From positions 50,335 to 114,334 of the forward strand of contig CAJOCQ010000016.1 in assembly GCA_905233135.1 (NCBI GenBank): a stretch of 64,000 bases of DNA, read 5' to 3'. Source of the DNA: an uncultured Selenomonadaceae bacterium. Lineage in GTDB: Bacteria > Bacillota > Negativicutes > Selenomonadales > Selenomonadaceae. The notes beneath the pieces are model-generated. The model did not search any database and was not told the origin of the DNA. It worked only from the letters and a program-made list of their open reading frames with translations. The translations under genes were made by a program, and so were the position numbers. This document shows positions 18,179 through 27,443 of this stretch, piece by piece (within the stretch, counting starts at the first letter, position 1; every line of letters starts with the position of its first letter).

Positions 18179-18718
18179 TTATTTCACTTTGTCAGCAATT
18201 TTTTTTGCGTCTTTAAATTTGTCATAATTATCTTTTGCGCTGTCATATTTATCTTTAGCTTTGTCAAGAGTAGTTTTGCCGTCAGAATTTCTGTCAGGCG
18301 GCGGCAAAGGGTTGCCGTTTTCATCTTTGGGCGGCTCGGGCGGGTTGTTGCCGTCAGAATTATTTCTGCCGAATCTGTCTTTAGCTTTATCTAAAGTAGT
18401 CTTGCTGTCAGAATTTCTGTCGAATCTTTCGCGGGCTTTATCTTTAGCTTTGTCAAGCGTAGTTTTGCCGTCAGAATTTTCATCGGGCGGCGGCAAAGGG
18501 TTGCCGTTTTCGTCTTTGGGCGGCTCGGGTCTGTCAGAAGAATTTCTGTTAAATTTATCCCGTGCACTGTCGAATTTATCTTTAGCCTTGTCATATTTAT
18601 CAAGCGTGGTTTTAGCGTCGCTGATTGACGCCGCGTTGACAGGTTGAATATTGCTTGCAGAAATGCCGAATACAAACGCGCCGATTAACGCGCCGCTTAA
18701 AATCTTTTTAACATTCAT
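18179..18718 (-). CDS. Exported low-complexity protein with internal repeats
   Basis: 179 aa; ATG after GGAGG. Signal peptide (about residues 1-29, cleavage near NAAS). The mature part is built from repeats: KTTLDKAKD (or variants) about five times, and a proline block PPKDENGNPLPPPD twice. The repeats are near-identical at DNA level, so copy number could change by recombination. Highly charged, no enzymatic motif. A cell-envelope linker or structural role is inferred only from composition. Tightly upstream of trkA. Confidence 0.7.
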   Translation of the reverse strand: MNVKKILSGALIGAFVFGISASNIQPVNAASISDAKTTLDKYDKAKDKFDSARDKFNRNSSDRPEPPKDENGNPLPPPDENSDGKTTLDKAKDKARERFDRNSDSKTTLDKAKDRFGRNNSDGNNPPEPPKDENGNPLPPPDRNSDGKTTLDKAKDKYDSAKDNYDKFKDAKKIADKVK

Positions 18719-18783
18719 AATTAAAACCTCCTTAAAACTGCCGAATTATAAAACAACGTTTCAAAAATTTCATTAAAATAAAA

Positions 18784-20049
18784 TTAAAATTTTTTCCAAC
18801 AACTTTGCAAATATTTTTTAATGTCAGATTCTTTGCCGTTTTCGGTAGGGGAATAATATTTTTTATCTTTGAAAGAATCGGGCAAATATTGTTGGCTTAC
18901 AAAATGTCCGTCGAAATCGTGCGGGTACTTGTAACCTTTGCCGTTGCCGAAAAATTTTGCGCCCTTGTAGCTTGTGTCGCGCAAATGTGCGGGAATTTCG
19001 TCGGCGTTGGGATTATTTTTAACGTCATTCAACGCCGCATCAATCGCCAAATAAGCCGCGTTACTTTTCGGCGCGCCCGCAATGTAGGTTACAGCCTGCG
19101 CCAAAATTATTCTTGATTCGGGCATACCTACAAATTGAACTGCCTGCGCCGCCGCGTTCGCCAAAATTAAAGCTTGCGGGTCGGCGTTGCCAACATCTTC
19201 AGCCGCGCAAATTACAATTCGCCGCGCAATAAATTTTATATCTTCGCCGCCGTCCAACATTTTCGCCAAATAAAAAATTGCGGCGTCCGCGTCACTGCCG
19301 CGCATACTTTTTATAAACGCGCTTGCCGTGTCGTAGTGATTATCGCCGCCTTTATCGTAACGCCGAATTTTTTCGCCCAAAATTTCGCGCAGATTTTCAA
19401 CCGTCACGCCGCCTTCAAAAATCAGCTGTTCCAAAATGTTTAGCGCAATTCGTGCATCGCCGTCCGCAAAATCCGAAATTATTTCAACTGCTTTTTCTTC
19501 AACCGCAGAAATTTTTTCAAGAGTAATTGCGCGTTGCAAAATTTTTTTAATATTGGCGGCAGAAAGTTTTTTCAGCTGAATAATTTTGACGCGGCTTAAA
19601 AGTGCAGGATTGACTTCAAAGAAAGGATTTTCAGTCGTTGCCCCAATCAAAATAATCCTGCCGTCTTCGACGTAGGGTAGCAAAAAATCCTGCTGCGCTT
19701 TATTAAAACGGTGAATTTCATCAATAAATAAAATCGTGCGCTTGCCGTAAAAAGTTTTTTGGTCTTCGGCAGATTTTACAATTTCGCGCAGATCTTTAAT
19801 TCCTGCAAGTGCCGCGTTGACTTTTACGAAATTGCTTTTCGTGGAATTGGCGATAATTTTTGCAAGGGTAGTTTTGCCTGTGCCGGGCGCGCCGTAAAAT
19901 ATCATTGAAAAAATTTTGCCGTCATTAATCATTTTGCCGAGCGTGTTTAAAATTTTTTCCTGCCCTGAGAAGTCCTTTAAAGTTTGCGGGCGCAATTTTT
20001 CGGCCAGCGGCAAAAAATTTTTATCGTCAACACTTTCAAATAAATTCAT
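18784..20049 (-). CDS. rarA: Replication-associated recombination protein A (AAA+ ATPase)
   Basis: 421 aa from ATG 20049 (GGAGAG 7 nt upstream); the longer reading to 20151 runs into dut. RarA/MgsA acts at stalled replication forks. Walker A GAPGTGKTT (about residue 54), Walker B FIDEIHRFNKAQQD, sensor 1 in IGATTENP, and the family C-terminal tetramerisation part with PESRIILAQAVTYIA. Third in the run miaA-hfq-dut-rarA. Confidence 0.93.
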   Translation of the reverse strand: MNLFESVDDKNFLPLAEKLRPQTLKDFSGQEKILNTLGKMINDGKIFSMIFYGAPGTGKTTLAKIIANSTKSNFVKVNAALAGIKDLREIVKSAEDQKTFYGKRTILFIDEIHRFNKAQQDFLLPYVEDGRIILIGATTENPFFEVNPALLSRVKIIQLKKLSAANIKKILQRAITLEKISAVEEKAVEIISDFADGDARIALNILEQLIFEGGVTVENLREILGEKIRRYDKGGDNHYDTASAFIKSMRGSDADAAIFYLAKMLDGGEDIKFIARRIVICAAEDVGNADPQALILANAAAQAVQFVGMPESRIILAQAVTYIAGAPKSNAAYLAIDAALNDVKNNPNADEIPAHLRDTSYKGAKFFGNGKGYKYPHDFDGHFVSQQYLPDSFKDKKYYSPTENGKESDIKKYLQSCWKKF

Positions 20050-20050
20050 T

Positions 20051-20494
20051 TTAAAACTCTCCAGTTGAACCGAAACGCCCTGAGCGAATTGCGCCGACGC
20101 CGATTTTATCGCCGTCAACAGGCAAATATTTTTGAAAAATTCCCTGCGCAATTCTCATACCCTTTTTAATTTCAAATTCGCCAAAAAAACTTACAAGCGG
20201 CAAAATAATATGCCCGTTATAATCCGCGTCAATCACTCCGACGCCGTTCGCCAAAGTTACGCCGTGCTTTACCGCCAAACTTGAGCGAATGTAAATCATT
20301 AAAACTTCGTCAGAAAGCATAAAGGCTTTGAGCCCTGTAGGTACGAGCGAAATTTTATCCTTCGACACAAAAACATTTTCGGCGGCTTGCAAATCGTAGC
20401 CCGCGCTGAACGCAGTTTTGCGCGTAGGTAAAATAATCCCGCTGTTTTCGTAACCTTGCAGAATCTCAAAGCCTCTGTTAATTTTGCTGTTCAA
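20051..20494 (-). CDS. dut: dUTP diphosphatase (trimeric dUTPase)
   Basis: 147 aa. The five dUTPase motifs are recognisable: AGYDLQA (1), IRSSLAVKHG (2, with Ile where Pro is usual), GVIDADYNGHI (3, catalytic Asp), KGMRIAQGIFQ (4), and RSGRFGSTG (5, phosphate cap). Start TTG 20494 with a weak site, 6 nt after hfq. Divergent from the Bacillus type but complete; a dCTP deaminase relative is less likely. Confidence 0.9.
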   Translation of the reverse strand: MNSKINRGFEILQGYENSGIILPTRKTAFSAGYDLQAAENVFVSKDKISLVPTGLKAFMLSDEVLMIYIRSSLAVKHGVTLANGVGVIDADYNGHIILPLVSFFGEFEIKKGMRIAQGIFQKYLPVDGDKIGVGAIRSGRFGSTGEF

Positions 20495-20500
20495 AATTTT

Positions 20501-20764
20501 TTACTCTTCGGTTTCAGTTTCTTCTTTGGGCGCGGCTTTTTCGTTGGTGTTGCTGAATGCCTTAGTAGGGGTAATGGTGGAAATTGCGTGCTTGTAAATC
20601 ATTTGCTGTTTGCCCATTGATTCAAGAACGACGGTAAAATTATCGAAGCCGCGTACCAAGCCCTTTAGCTGGAAACCGTTTACCAAATGAATCACGACGA
20701 CGATATTTTCTTTGCGCGCCTGATTTAGGAAATTATCCTGAATGTTGATAGGTTTTGTAGACAT
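20501..20764 (-). CDS. hfq: RNA chaperone Hfq
   Basis: 87 aa hexameric Sm-like protein that pairs sRNAs with mRNAs. Sm1: [20 protein letters not shown]; Sm2 has the KH pair in YKHAIST. Gln8-type proximal-face residues are in NIQDNFLN. A short acidic/Thr tail follows. ATG after AAAGGAG. Downstream of miaA as in many bacteria, but separated from it by a degenerate copy of miaA sequence. Confidence 0.96.
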   Translation of the reverse strand: MSTKPINIQDNFLNQARKENIVVVIHLVNGFQLKGLVRGFDNFTVVLESMGKQQMIYKHAISTITPTKAFSNTNEKAAPKEETETEE

Positions 20765-20813
20765 AAAAAAAACTCCTTTGTAAAAATTTTATACGTTGAA
20801 AAATAGTTGATAC

Positions 20814-20880
20814 TTTGCAAATTTTTTTGCAGTTTGACTGACTTTAGAAATTGTTTCGTCGAGAGTCGCCGCGCCGCGCA
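20814..20880. repeat. Degenerate direct copy of the miaA 3' coding end
   Basis: 67 bp here match 20961-21027 inside miaA at 61 positions by my count. The same orientation and the 147-bp offset point to an old tandem duplication of the miaA tail that now fills the miaA-hfq gap. It has no open frame. Confidence 0.85.
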
Positions 20881-20902
20881 ATTTTTTTACTTTGCAATAA
20901 TT

Positions 20903-21697
20903 TTAATCGACATTGAAAAAATTAATGTAACTCATACGCCGATACCAAGTTAATTGACGCTTTGCAAAATTTCTTGTAGCTTGACTGACTTTAGAAATAG
21001 TTTCGTCAAGAGTCGCCGCGCCGCGCAGAAATTCAACCGTTTCCTTGTAGCCGATGCCGAGCATTGCTTGCGCGTTGGGACTTACACCTGAATTTAAAAA
21101 TTGGCGCACTTCCTCAACCAAGCCCGCGTCAAACATTTCTTTAGCGCGTTTGTTAATTCGTTCGTAAAGTTTTTGGCGCGTGGAAGTCAAGCCGATAACA
21201 AGCGCGTTATATTTGAGTTTGCCCGTATCAGAAAAAATTTTTTCTTGACTTTTGGAATTGTCTTTGAATTTGTAGCCTTCGAGGAGAGCTTGAATATAAA
21301 GCCCCGTGCCGCCCGCCACGATAGGAATTTTTCCGCGCGAATTAATTTCTGAAATAATTTTTTCTGCGCGGCTTACAAATTCTGCAACGCTGAATTTTTC
21401 TTCGGGTTCCAAAATGTCAATCAGATAATGACGCACCTTTTGAAGTTCTTGCGGCAAAGGCTTAGCTGTACCGATATTAAAATTTTTGTATACCGCCATT
21501 GAGTCGGCAGAAATAATTTCCGTGCCCAAAGTTTCTGCCAATTTTACGGCAAGCGAAGATTTTCCCGTTGCGGTTGCGCCCAAAATTACCAAAACTTTTT
21601 CCTGCGGCGAATTTTGCAAACTGAATGATTGTACCGAATTTAAAATTTTTGTCAAGTCGAAAGGCGCGGCGTCAAACTCTTTTATATTGTTCTTCAT
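20903..21697 (-). CDS. miaA: tRNA dimethylallyltransferase
   Basis: 264 aa; prenylates A37 of UNN-decoding tRNAs. P-loop GATATGKSSLA (about residue 40), DSMAVYKNFNIGTAKP, GGTGLYIQALL, and the C-terminal ATRNFAKRQLTWYRR. The protein is slightly short for the family (often about 300 aa) and carries about 33 extra N-terminal residues from its start at 21697, which overlaps the upstream MBL gene by 26 nt; a later start is possible. Confidence 0.92.
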   Translation of the reverse strand: MKNNIKEFDAAPFDLTKILNSVQSFSLQNSPQEKVLVILGATATGKSSLAVKLAETLGTEIISADSMAVYKNFNIGTAKPLPQELQKVRHYLIDILEPEEKFSVAEFVSRAEKIISEINSRGKIPIVAGGTGLYIQALLEGYKFKDNSKSQEKIFSDTGKLKYNALVIGLTSTRQKLYERINKRAKEMFDAGLVEEVRQFLNSGVSPNAQAMLGIGYKETVEFLRGAATLDETISKVSQATRNFAKRQLTWYRRMSYINFFNVD

Positions 21698-22352
21698 CTA
21701 ATCTTAAAGATTCGCCGGGATTAACAATAAGTACAGTAGCAGTTTTAACCAACGATTTAAAATGTTCGGGATTCTGTTTGATAATATCCCAAGTGTTGTA
21801 GTGAACGGGGATAACGTTCGAGGCGTCCAGCATTTCAACGGCTTTTGCGGCGTCTTCGGGTCCCATAGTGTAATGGTCGCCTATTGGCAAAATTGCATAG
21901 TCGATTTTATCACGTTGCCCGATTAATTTCATATCAGAAAAGAGCGCAGTATCTCCCGCGTAATAAATAACTTTGCCGCCAATTCCTACAACGTAGCCGC
22001 AAGGAGTGCCGCCGGGAATCCCCGCGCTGTGCAAAGCGGGAACCATTCGCACAAATCCGAACGGCAAATTTAAAGTGCCGCCCAAATTCATATTGATAGT
22101 TTTAACATTTGCGCCGCCAAAATCCGTAATTTCGGGAATACCGATAACGGTTGCGTTATTTTTTTCAATAATATCGTAGCCGTCGCCAATGTGGTCCGAA
22201 TGTGCGTGCGTTATCAAAACATAATCTGCTTCTACTTCGTCAGCTTTAATCGTAGCTGCGGGGTTGCCCGTCAAAAACGGGTCAAACACCAATTTATAGT
22301 TGCCGTCGTCAAGTTGAAAGCAAGCATGCCCGTAATAATTAAATGTCAGCAT
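21672..22352 (-). CDS. UPF0173-type metallo-beta-lactamase-fold hydrolase
   Basis: 226 aa. The dinuclear metal site HAHSDH (about residues 50-55) with a downstream His in PALHSAG, the Asp in YYAGDTALF, and a late His in PVHYNTW. Starts MLTFNYYGHACF, typical of the YtkL/UPF0173 group of predicted metal-dependent hydrolases. Substrate unknown. ATG after AGGAGA; the end overlaps miaA. Confidence 0.88.
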   Translation of the reverse strand: MLTFNYYGHACFQLDDGNYKLVFDPFLTGNPAATIKADEVEADYVLITHAHSDHIGDGYDIIEKNNATVIGIPEITDFGGANVKTINMNLGGTLNLPFGFVRMVPALHSAGIPGGTPCGYVVGIGGKVIYYAGDTALFSDMKLIGQRDKIDYAILPIGDHYTMGPEDAAKAVEMLDASNVIPVHYNTWDIIKQNPEHFKSLVKTATVLIVNPGESLRLDEEQYKRV

Positions 22353-22479
22353 TTTTGTTCTCCTTCAAAAAATTTTGTTTGCGGTTAAATTCGCTACGAA
22401 GTCAAATTTTCCCTTGTAGTTTTCAGAAAAATTTTTATTTATTTTATTCTGGCAAGGTTAATTTTTTAAGTTTTTAGTT

Positions 22480-22795
22480 TAAATGTTCTTTTCTTTTCCA
22501 AAGCAAAAAGAAAAGAACCAAAAGAAAGTGCTTTTTTCGCCCGTCAGTGCCGCTCGGGTCAAATACGCCCTTAGTAACAGGTGGCCCCCTTTGGGGCCTC
22601 AACTTTTTCCAACGCCTCAACATTACCGCGTGCTGCGGCTGAGAGACGGGCGGAAATTACCGGCACTGACAGGTTGCAATTATATCTTTAGTAACAGGAA
22701 ATTGCCGCGCGTCCTGCGCGGTTTTGCGTAGCAAAAGCGTGCTCTCTTCGCGAGGGTATGGCGGCTGCGCGTCACGCTTGCCGCCTTTTTTTATT
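22480..22795. repeat. Dispersed structured intergenic element, copy D
   Basis: Fills the 446-bp gap before the MBL gene; the remainder is AT-rich. TTCTTTTCTTT/AAAGAAAAGAA hairpin at the left, core CGCCCGTC (22538-22545) to GACGGGCG (22645-22652) with GGCCCC...GGGGCC inside, then GCGCGTCCTGCGCG and GGCGGC...GCCGCC ending in a T-run. Closest to copy B. Confidence 0.8.
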
Positions 22796-22798
22796 TTT

Positions 22799-23410
22799 TC
22801 AAAAGTCAGAACGCACGCCTATAAAAAAGCCGCTGTTTTTAAAATTGTTGTAACTGTTATTGCGGTGAACTTTTGCGCTTAAATGACGATAGCCGCCCGT
22901 TATCGTAAAATGTTTGCTCGGCGAATAGCGCAAGCCCGTTTCAGCGTCATAAATTCTGCCGAAGCCGCCGACGGGCATTCCCGAAAATTGCGTATAAAAT
23001 TTTGTTTTCGGCATAATTTTAATATAAAAATTTATTCCGAGCGTTGGTACAGGAACAAAATTATTTTTGTCCGCGTCCTTCCAATTAATCCCCGTGACGC
23101 CGTAGCTCCACTCAAGCCCCGTCCCCAACATTGAAATTATTTCGTTGTTGATGTTTAATTTTATGTAGTCAAGATTTTTTGTACTGTCAACGCGGTTGTA
23201 GTCAATAAAAAATCTTTTGTAGCGAAAAATAATTTCGTTCTCATTGAGCCGCGCTTCCAAACTTAATGACGGTTCTTTTTTCTTAAGCTGCGCGAGTGCC
23301 TCTTTCAAATAAAATGGTTCTTCGTTTTCTTCGCCCTGCGCGAAAATTTTTTCTGCGCTTGCATTAAAAATTATCAGCGTCAACAAAAATATTTTTAAAA
23401 AGTTTTTCAT
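22799..23410 (-). CDS. Small outer-membrane beta-barrel-like protein
   Basis: 203 aa. Signal peptide (about residues 1-24). The mature part alternates hydrophobic and polar residues in strand-like runs (FYTQFSGMPVGGFGRIY, HFTITGGYRHLSAKVH) and ends in ...GVRSDF, a terminal Phe typical of outer-membrane barrels. No named family recognised. It is 2 nt downstream of another exported protein gene, probably one transcript. Confidence 0.65.
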   Translation of the reverse strand: MKNFLKIFLLTLIIFNASAEKIFAQGEENEEPFYLKEALAQLKKKEPSLSLEARLNENEIIFRYKRFFIDYNRVDSTKNLDYIKLNINNEIISMLGTGLEWSYGVTGINWKDADKNNFVPVPTLGINFYIKIMPKTKFYTQFSGMPVGGFGRIYDAETGLRYSPSKHFTITGGYRHLSAKVHRNNSYNNFKNSGFFIGVRSDF

Positions 23411-23412
23411 TT

Positions 23413-24141
23413 CTAATTATCCACGTGCAAAATATTTTTTTCGGTGTAATTGCTGACGCGATTTGTAATAATTTTCGCCGCGTCATTCAAAGATTTTAAA
23501 TAAGCCTCGTCGCTTGCGTCATCATAACCTTTTCTCGGCTTTTTGCGCTTGACTGCTTTACCTACAAAATTTTTTCTGGCAATGACAACGCCGCTTTCAA
23601 CTTCAACAAGTTGCATATTTACCGCCGTGCAATAAAAAGTTCGCAGCGCGGGACTTACTCCGCCGAAAACTCCAACGCCAAACTCGCCGCCGCCCTTAAC
23701 TCCTATTCCAATTCCGTTACCAAATCCAAAATCGTCGTCCTTTTCTTCAGCTAAACCGAGCCCCAAAATTTCGCAACGAATGACATATTTTGCGCCCATA
23801 TCTTTATATAACATTTTGTCAAACGCCAACTCTTTTGTATTGAAAACGACAATATCGCCAACGTCCGACGCGCCTTTATTTTCGAGCGTTTTAATTTTTG
23901 CAAGTTGCCCGTCGCCAACTCCTACAATGTTAAAAAGTTTTTTTTCTGCAAGTTGCTCAATCAGTATATCAGCCAAAATTTTTCTTGTTTGAAGTTCAGT
24001 AAAATTGGTGGCGTCCGTAACTTCAACCGCAATGTTTATGCGCTGACTTCTCGGAAGTTCAACTGATTTTTTTTTGGCGAACGCCGCGCATTGTATCAAA
24101 ATAATCACTGCAATTAATATTGCAAAAAATTTTTTCGTCAT
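23413..24141 (-). CDS. Exported CsgG/curli-assembly-like protein
   Basis: 242 aa from ATG 24141 (AAGGTG upstream; GTG 24150 overlaps the site). Signal peptide to about residue 22. Pattern RINIAVEVTDATNF...LADILIEQLAEKKLFNIVG, MGAKYVIRCEILGLG, then a Gly-rich loop, then MQLVEVESGVVIARKNFVG. This resembles the CsgG/LpoB-like fold of exported proteins whose paralogues lie at 51008-53918. Role in envelope assembly is inferred. Confidence 0.65.
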   Translation of the reverse strand: MTKKFFAILIAVIILIQCAAFAKKKSVELPRSQRINIAVEVTDATNFTELQTRKILADILIEQLAEKKLFNIVGVGDGQLAKIKTLENKGASDVGDIVVFNTKELAFDKMLYKDMGAKYVIRCEILGLGLAEEKDDDFGFGNGIGIGVKGGGEFGVGVFGGVSPALRTFYCTAVNMQLVEVESGVVIARKNFVGKAVKRKKPRKGYDDASDEAYLKSLNDAAKIITNRVSNYTEKNILHVDN

Positions 24142-24165
24142 TTTTATCACCTTAATTTTTATAAA

Positions 24166-24215
24166 AAATCCCTAACCCTTAGGCTTTATCCCTTAGGCTT
24201 TATCCCTTAGTCTTT
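24166..24215. repeat. CCCTTAGG-type short tandem tract
   Basis: TAACCCTTAGGCTTTATCCC then TTAGGCTTTATCCCTTAG: an 13-14 bp unit repeated about three times in the gap between trkH and the exported-protein gene. One of several similar tracts in this window. Confidence 0.8.
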
Positions 24216-24218
24216 AAA

Positions 24219-25748
24219 TTACCATTCCTTAAATTTTCTTAAAGATATTAAGCCCGCAATAAAAATTAACAACACAAAAATTTCAAGCCGCCCAATTATC
24301 AAAATCAGCATACAAAAAATTTTGCCCGCCGCCGGCAAGCCCAAAAAATTTTCCGCGTCGCAAATTCCCGGCAATGTTCCAACATTCGTTAAACAAGCAA
24401 AGGACATTGCTACCGCTTCAGAAAAATTCAGTCCCGTAAAACTTAAGCCCGCCGCGCAGATAAATAAAGTTATGCACGCCAAAAAGAAAAATCCTAAAAT
24501 TCGCCCGATAATTTCAGCAGGCACAATTACTTTGCTGACTTTTAAAACTGTCATCATTCGCGGGTGCATTGTTTTTTCAAGTTCTGCCGCCGCCAATTTC
24601 ATTAAAACAATTACGCGCATAATTTTTACGCCGCCCGTAACAGAACCCATACAGCCGCCGAACATTGCCAAGAAAAATATTAAAAATGTGTCGAATTCGT
24701 CAAGCGGCTCCGGCGAATCTAAATGTATTCCCGTTGTACTCAAAAAAGATACTGCGTTGAAAAATGCATAGCGTAACGCCGCGTTGCCGTCAGTAAAAAT
24801 TCCTTGCTTGTACGTCGTGAAAGTTAGCCAACCCGTACTTAAAACAATTATCAGCACAATAAATTTTACTTCGGAATTGGAAAAGAAACGCTTGACATTG
24901 TGCAAAATATTTTGGTTAAACTTTTTTAAATAATTTATTCCACGACGAAAAATATTTTCCTTTGTTAAGATAATCGGCGGCGGCAACGTGATTATTAATC
25001 TGTGATAAAATAAAAAATTTCCGCAAGCTAAAACCATTGTAAAAATTGCCGCGTATTCGACAAAAATATTTCCGTGCGCAGGGAAATAATTTCCGCCGCC
25101 CGTCGATATGCAACGCATTGCCATTAAAAGCGAATCCCAAAAATCTAAGCCCGCCAACTTGAAAAATCCTACGCTAAAAATTGTCAACGCCGTATAAACT
25201 TTAATCATTCGTTGCGCCATTTGTAACATTTGCCCGAATATCGGACTGAAATTTTGTCCGCCGTGCAGGCTCAATGTCATTCCGAAATTGCCGCTGACTT
25301 CCGGCATTAAAGTTACAAGCATTACCAAAAAAATCAGCGAGCCGAACCACATTAACAAACTTTGCCAAAGGCGCAAAACATACGGCGCATTTTCGGGCAA
25401 AATTCCAATTCCCGCCGAAGTTAAATCTGAAATTGTTTCCAGTGCGCAGTCGAGCGGCGGCAATATTTCAAAATACAAAAACGGCAACATTCCGAACGCG
25501 GCAACCATCGGAAAAACTGCAAGCATTGTTGCAGCGGCTGAAAGTAACGGCAAGCGGCGGCGATGTCTTTTGCTTAAATTTTTAAAAATTCTCTCCACGC
25601 AAATTACAATTACACCGACAACCGCAAAAACTATTGCAACTTCAAAATCTTTCATAAAAACTGCCGCGTAAAATATCGGCACGGCAAAAGTTGCACTGAA
25701 CGCAATTAAAACATTGCCTAGCAAACTGAAAATTATTTTTTTGTCCAT
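24219..25748 (-). CDS. trkH: Trk/Ktr potassium transporter membrane subunit
   Basis: 509 aa with about 10-12 hydrophobic segments and the four pore-loop repeats of the family: SDLTSAGIG, RCISTGGGNY, AVSFLSTTGIHL, and FACLTNVGTLPG, with the selectivity-filter glycine in each. It forms the K+-conducting subunit that TrkA (16816) gates. No clear ribosome site precedes ATG 25748. Confidence 0.92.
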   Translation of the reverse strand: MDKKIIFSLLGNVLIAFSATFAVPIFYAAVFMKDFEVAIVFAVVGVIVICVERIFKNLSKRHRRRLPLLSAAATMLAVFPMVAAFGMLPFLYFEILPPLDCALETISDLTSAGIGILPENAPYVLRLWQSLLMWFGSLIFLVMLVTLMPEVSGNFGMTLSLHGGQNFSPIFGQMLQMAQRMIKVYTALTIFSVGFFKLAGLDFWDSLLMAMRCISTGGGNYFPAHGNIFVEYAAIFTMVLACGNFLFYHRLIITLPPPIILTKENIFRRGINYLKKFNQNILHNVKRFFSNSEVKFIVLIIVLSTGWLTFTTYKQGIFTDGNAALRYAFFNAVSFLSTTGIHLDSPEPLDEFDTFLIFFLAMFGGCMGSVTGGVKIMRVIVLMKLAAAELEKTMHPRMMTVLKVSKVIVPAEIIGRILGFFFLACITLFICAAGLSFTGLNFSEAVAMSFACLTNVGTLPGICDAENFLGLPAAGKIFCMLILIIGRLEIFVLLIFIAGLISLRKFKEW

Positions 25749-25812
25749 AGTACAAATATTTTACGATATTTTTTCGATTGTGTCTGCAAAAATTTTATAA
25801 CGTTTGAAATAT

Positions 25813-25840
25813 TTGCAATTAAAAAAAACTGTGGTATTAT
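25813..25840 (+). promoter_or_regulatory. Predicted promoter of ndh
   Basis: TTGCAA (25813-25818) and TATTAT (25835-25840), 16 nt apart, 46 nt upstream of the ndh ATG in the divergent gap with trkH. Confidence 0.55.
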
Positions 25841-25886
25841 AACGGCGATTTTTTAGGGTTAAAATTTTTTTGGGAGGTCTGAAAAA

Positions 25887-27155
25887 ATGCCTAATGGAAA
25901 GCCCAAAATTGTTATAGTCGGCGGCGGATTCGGCGGTATTAAACTTGCCAAACTTTTCGCCAAAGAAAATGTTGATATTACGATTGTTGACAGACATAAT
26001 TTTCATTTGTTCCAGCCGCTTTTATATCAAGTTTCGACTTCGGTACTTTCAAGCGACGAAATTGCCTACCCTATTCGCTCATTTTTCCGCAATAATAAAA
26101 ATGTAAGTTTATTTATGGCGAAGGCGCAGGGCGTTGACCAAGAAAGAAATGTTTTGCTGACAAATCACGGCGAAATTGAATACGATTATTTAATATTGGC
26201 GGCGGGAGCAACAACAAATTTTTTCGGTATGAAAGAAGTTGAAGAACATTCTTTCGGAATGAAAACCTTGCAGGAGGCGTTGCACATTCGCAACCACGTT
26301 TTGCACGAATTTGAACGCGCTTGCAAGCCGTATCGTACGCCCGAAGACAGAAAAAAGCGAATGACTTTTGTAGTTGTTGGCGGCGGACCGACGGGCGTTG
26401 AAGAGGCGGGCGCACTTACAGAATTAATTGAAATTCAGAAAAAAGAAATTCACGAACTCGATTGGAATGACGTTAAAGTTTATCTGATTGAGGCAACGGG
26501 ACACGTCCTGCCTATGATGAGTGAAGATTTACAAGAAGAAACCGTTAAAGTTTTGCGCAAAAAAGGCGTTGAAGTGATGCTCAATACGCAAGTTGTAGGT
26601 TATGACGGCGATATTTTGAAATTGAAAAGCGGCGCGGAAATTCCTACAACGACGGTAATTTGGGCGGCGGGAGTTCGCGCAGTAGATTTTATTGCAAATT
26701 GCGGCGGCGAATGTGCACGCGACGGGCGAATTTGGATTGAAGAAAATTTAATGGTGCGCGGCGCGGTTCATCAAAATGTTTTTGCTATTGGAGACTGCGC
26801 GGCGTTTATGCACGGCGATATGCAAAGACCTTTGCCGACTGTTGCGCCTGTTGCAACTCAACAAGCCGTCATTGCGCATAAAAATATTATGAAACTGATT
26901 AAGGGCGAAGGCAATTTAGAAAAATTCGTCTACAAAGATTTGGGCGCAATGGCAACTATCGGGCGCGGTAAAGCCGTTGTCAACAGTCCCAAAATGACAG
27001 GCTTATTGGCGTGGTTTGCGTGGATGTTCGTGCATTTATTGAGATTGGCAGGTGCGCATACAAACTTTACTGTTGCCTTAAAATGGACGTGGAATTTCTT
27101 TTCCGGTACGCGGCTCGGCAGAATCATTACCAATATTTCGCTGGACCCAAAATGA
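25887..27155 (+). CDS. ndh: Type II NADH:quinone dehydrogenase
   Basis: 422 aa single-subunit, non-proton-pumping NADH dehydrogenase on the inner face of the membrane. FAD Rossmann motif GGGFGGIKLAK (about residue 12); NADH motif VVGGGPTGVEEAG (about 162); FAIGDCAAF near 300; quinone-site region PVATQQAV. The C-terminal amphipathic/hydrophobic segment (about 370-405) is the membrane anchor. ATG after TTGGGAGG. Its terminator follows, then the CRISPR leader. Confidence 0.92.
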   Translation: MPNGKPKIVIVGGGFGGIKLAKLFAKENVDITIVDRHNFHLFQPLLYQVSTSVLSSDEIAYPIRSFFRNNKNVSLFMAKAQGVDQERNVLLTNHGEIEYDYLILAAGATTNFFGMKEVEEHSFGMKTLQEALHIRNHVLHEFERACKPYRTPEDRKKRMTFVVVGGGPTGVEEAGALTELIEIQKKEIHELDWNDVKVYLIEATGHVLPMMSEDLQEETVKVLRKKGVEVMLNTQVVGYDGDILKLKSGAEIPTTTVIWAAGVRAVDFIANCGGECARDGRIWIEENLMVRGAVHQNVFAIGDCAAFMHGDMQRPLPTVAPVATQQAVIAHKNIMKLIKGEGNLEKFVYKDLGAMATIGRGKAVVNSPKMTGLLAWFAWMFVHLLRLAGAHTNFTVALKWTWNFFSGTRLGRIITNISLDPK

Positions 27156-27163
27156 AAAATCAG

Positions 27164-27192
27164 CTCACAGATAAAATTTCTGTGAGTTTTTT
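27164..27192 (+). terminator. Terminator of ndh
   Basis: CTCACAGA (27164-27171) and TCTGTGAG (27179-27186) form an 8-bp perfect stem, followed by six T. Confidence 0.9.
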
Positions 27193-27443
27193 GTTGCAAA
27201 ATTTTTAGATATGGTGTAATATTTGCGCGTAGAAAATTTTAGCTCTTTGAAAATTGGAAAGTGATTTTAGGGTACGGCACAAAGCCATTTTTCTAAAACC
27301 TTTTCCAAAATTTAAAAATGGCGTAACGACGGGAAGGAGTGATAGTTTTCTGAAAGTTAGCTGATAAAATTTTAACAAAAATCTTTGAACTTGGAGCAGT
27401 TTTGGATACTTTTTCCAAAAGCCTCTGCTAAAACAGGTCTGCT
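27193..27443 (+). promoter_or_regulatory. Presumed CRISPR leader
   Basis: About 250 bp, AT-rich and gene-free, directly before the first repeat. Assigned as the leader because the opposite end of the array carries the degenerate terminal repeat. Contains AGCTCTTTGAAAATTGG and runs of A/T; no clear -35/-10 pair was found. Confidence 0.6.
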
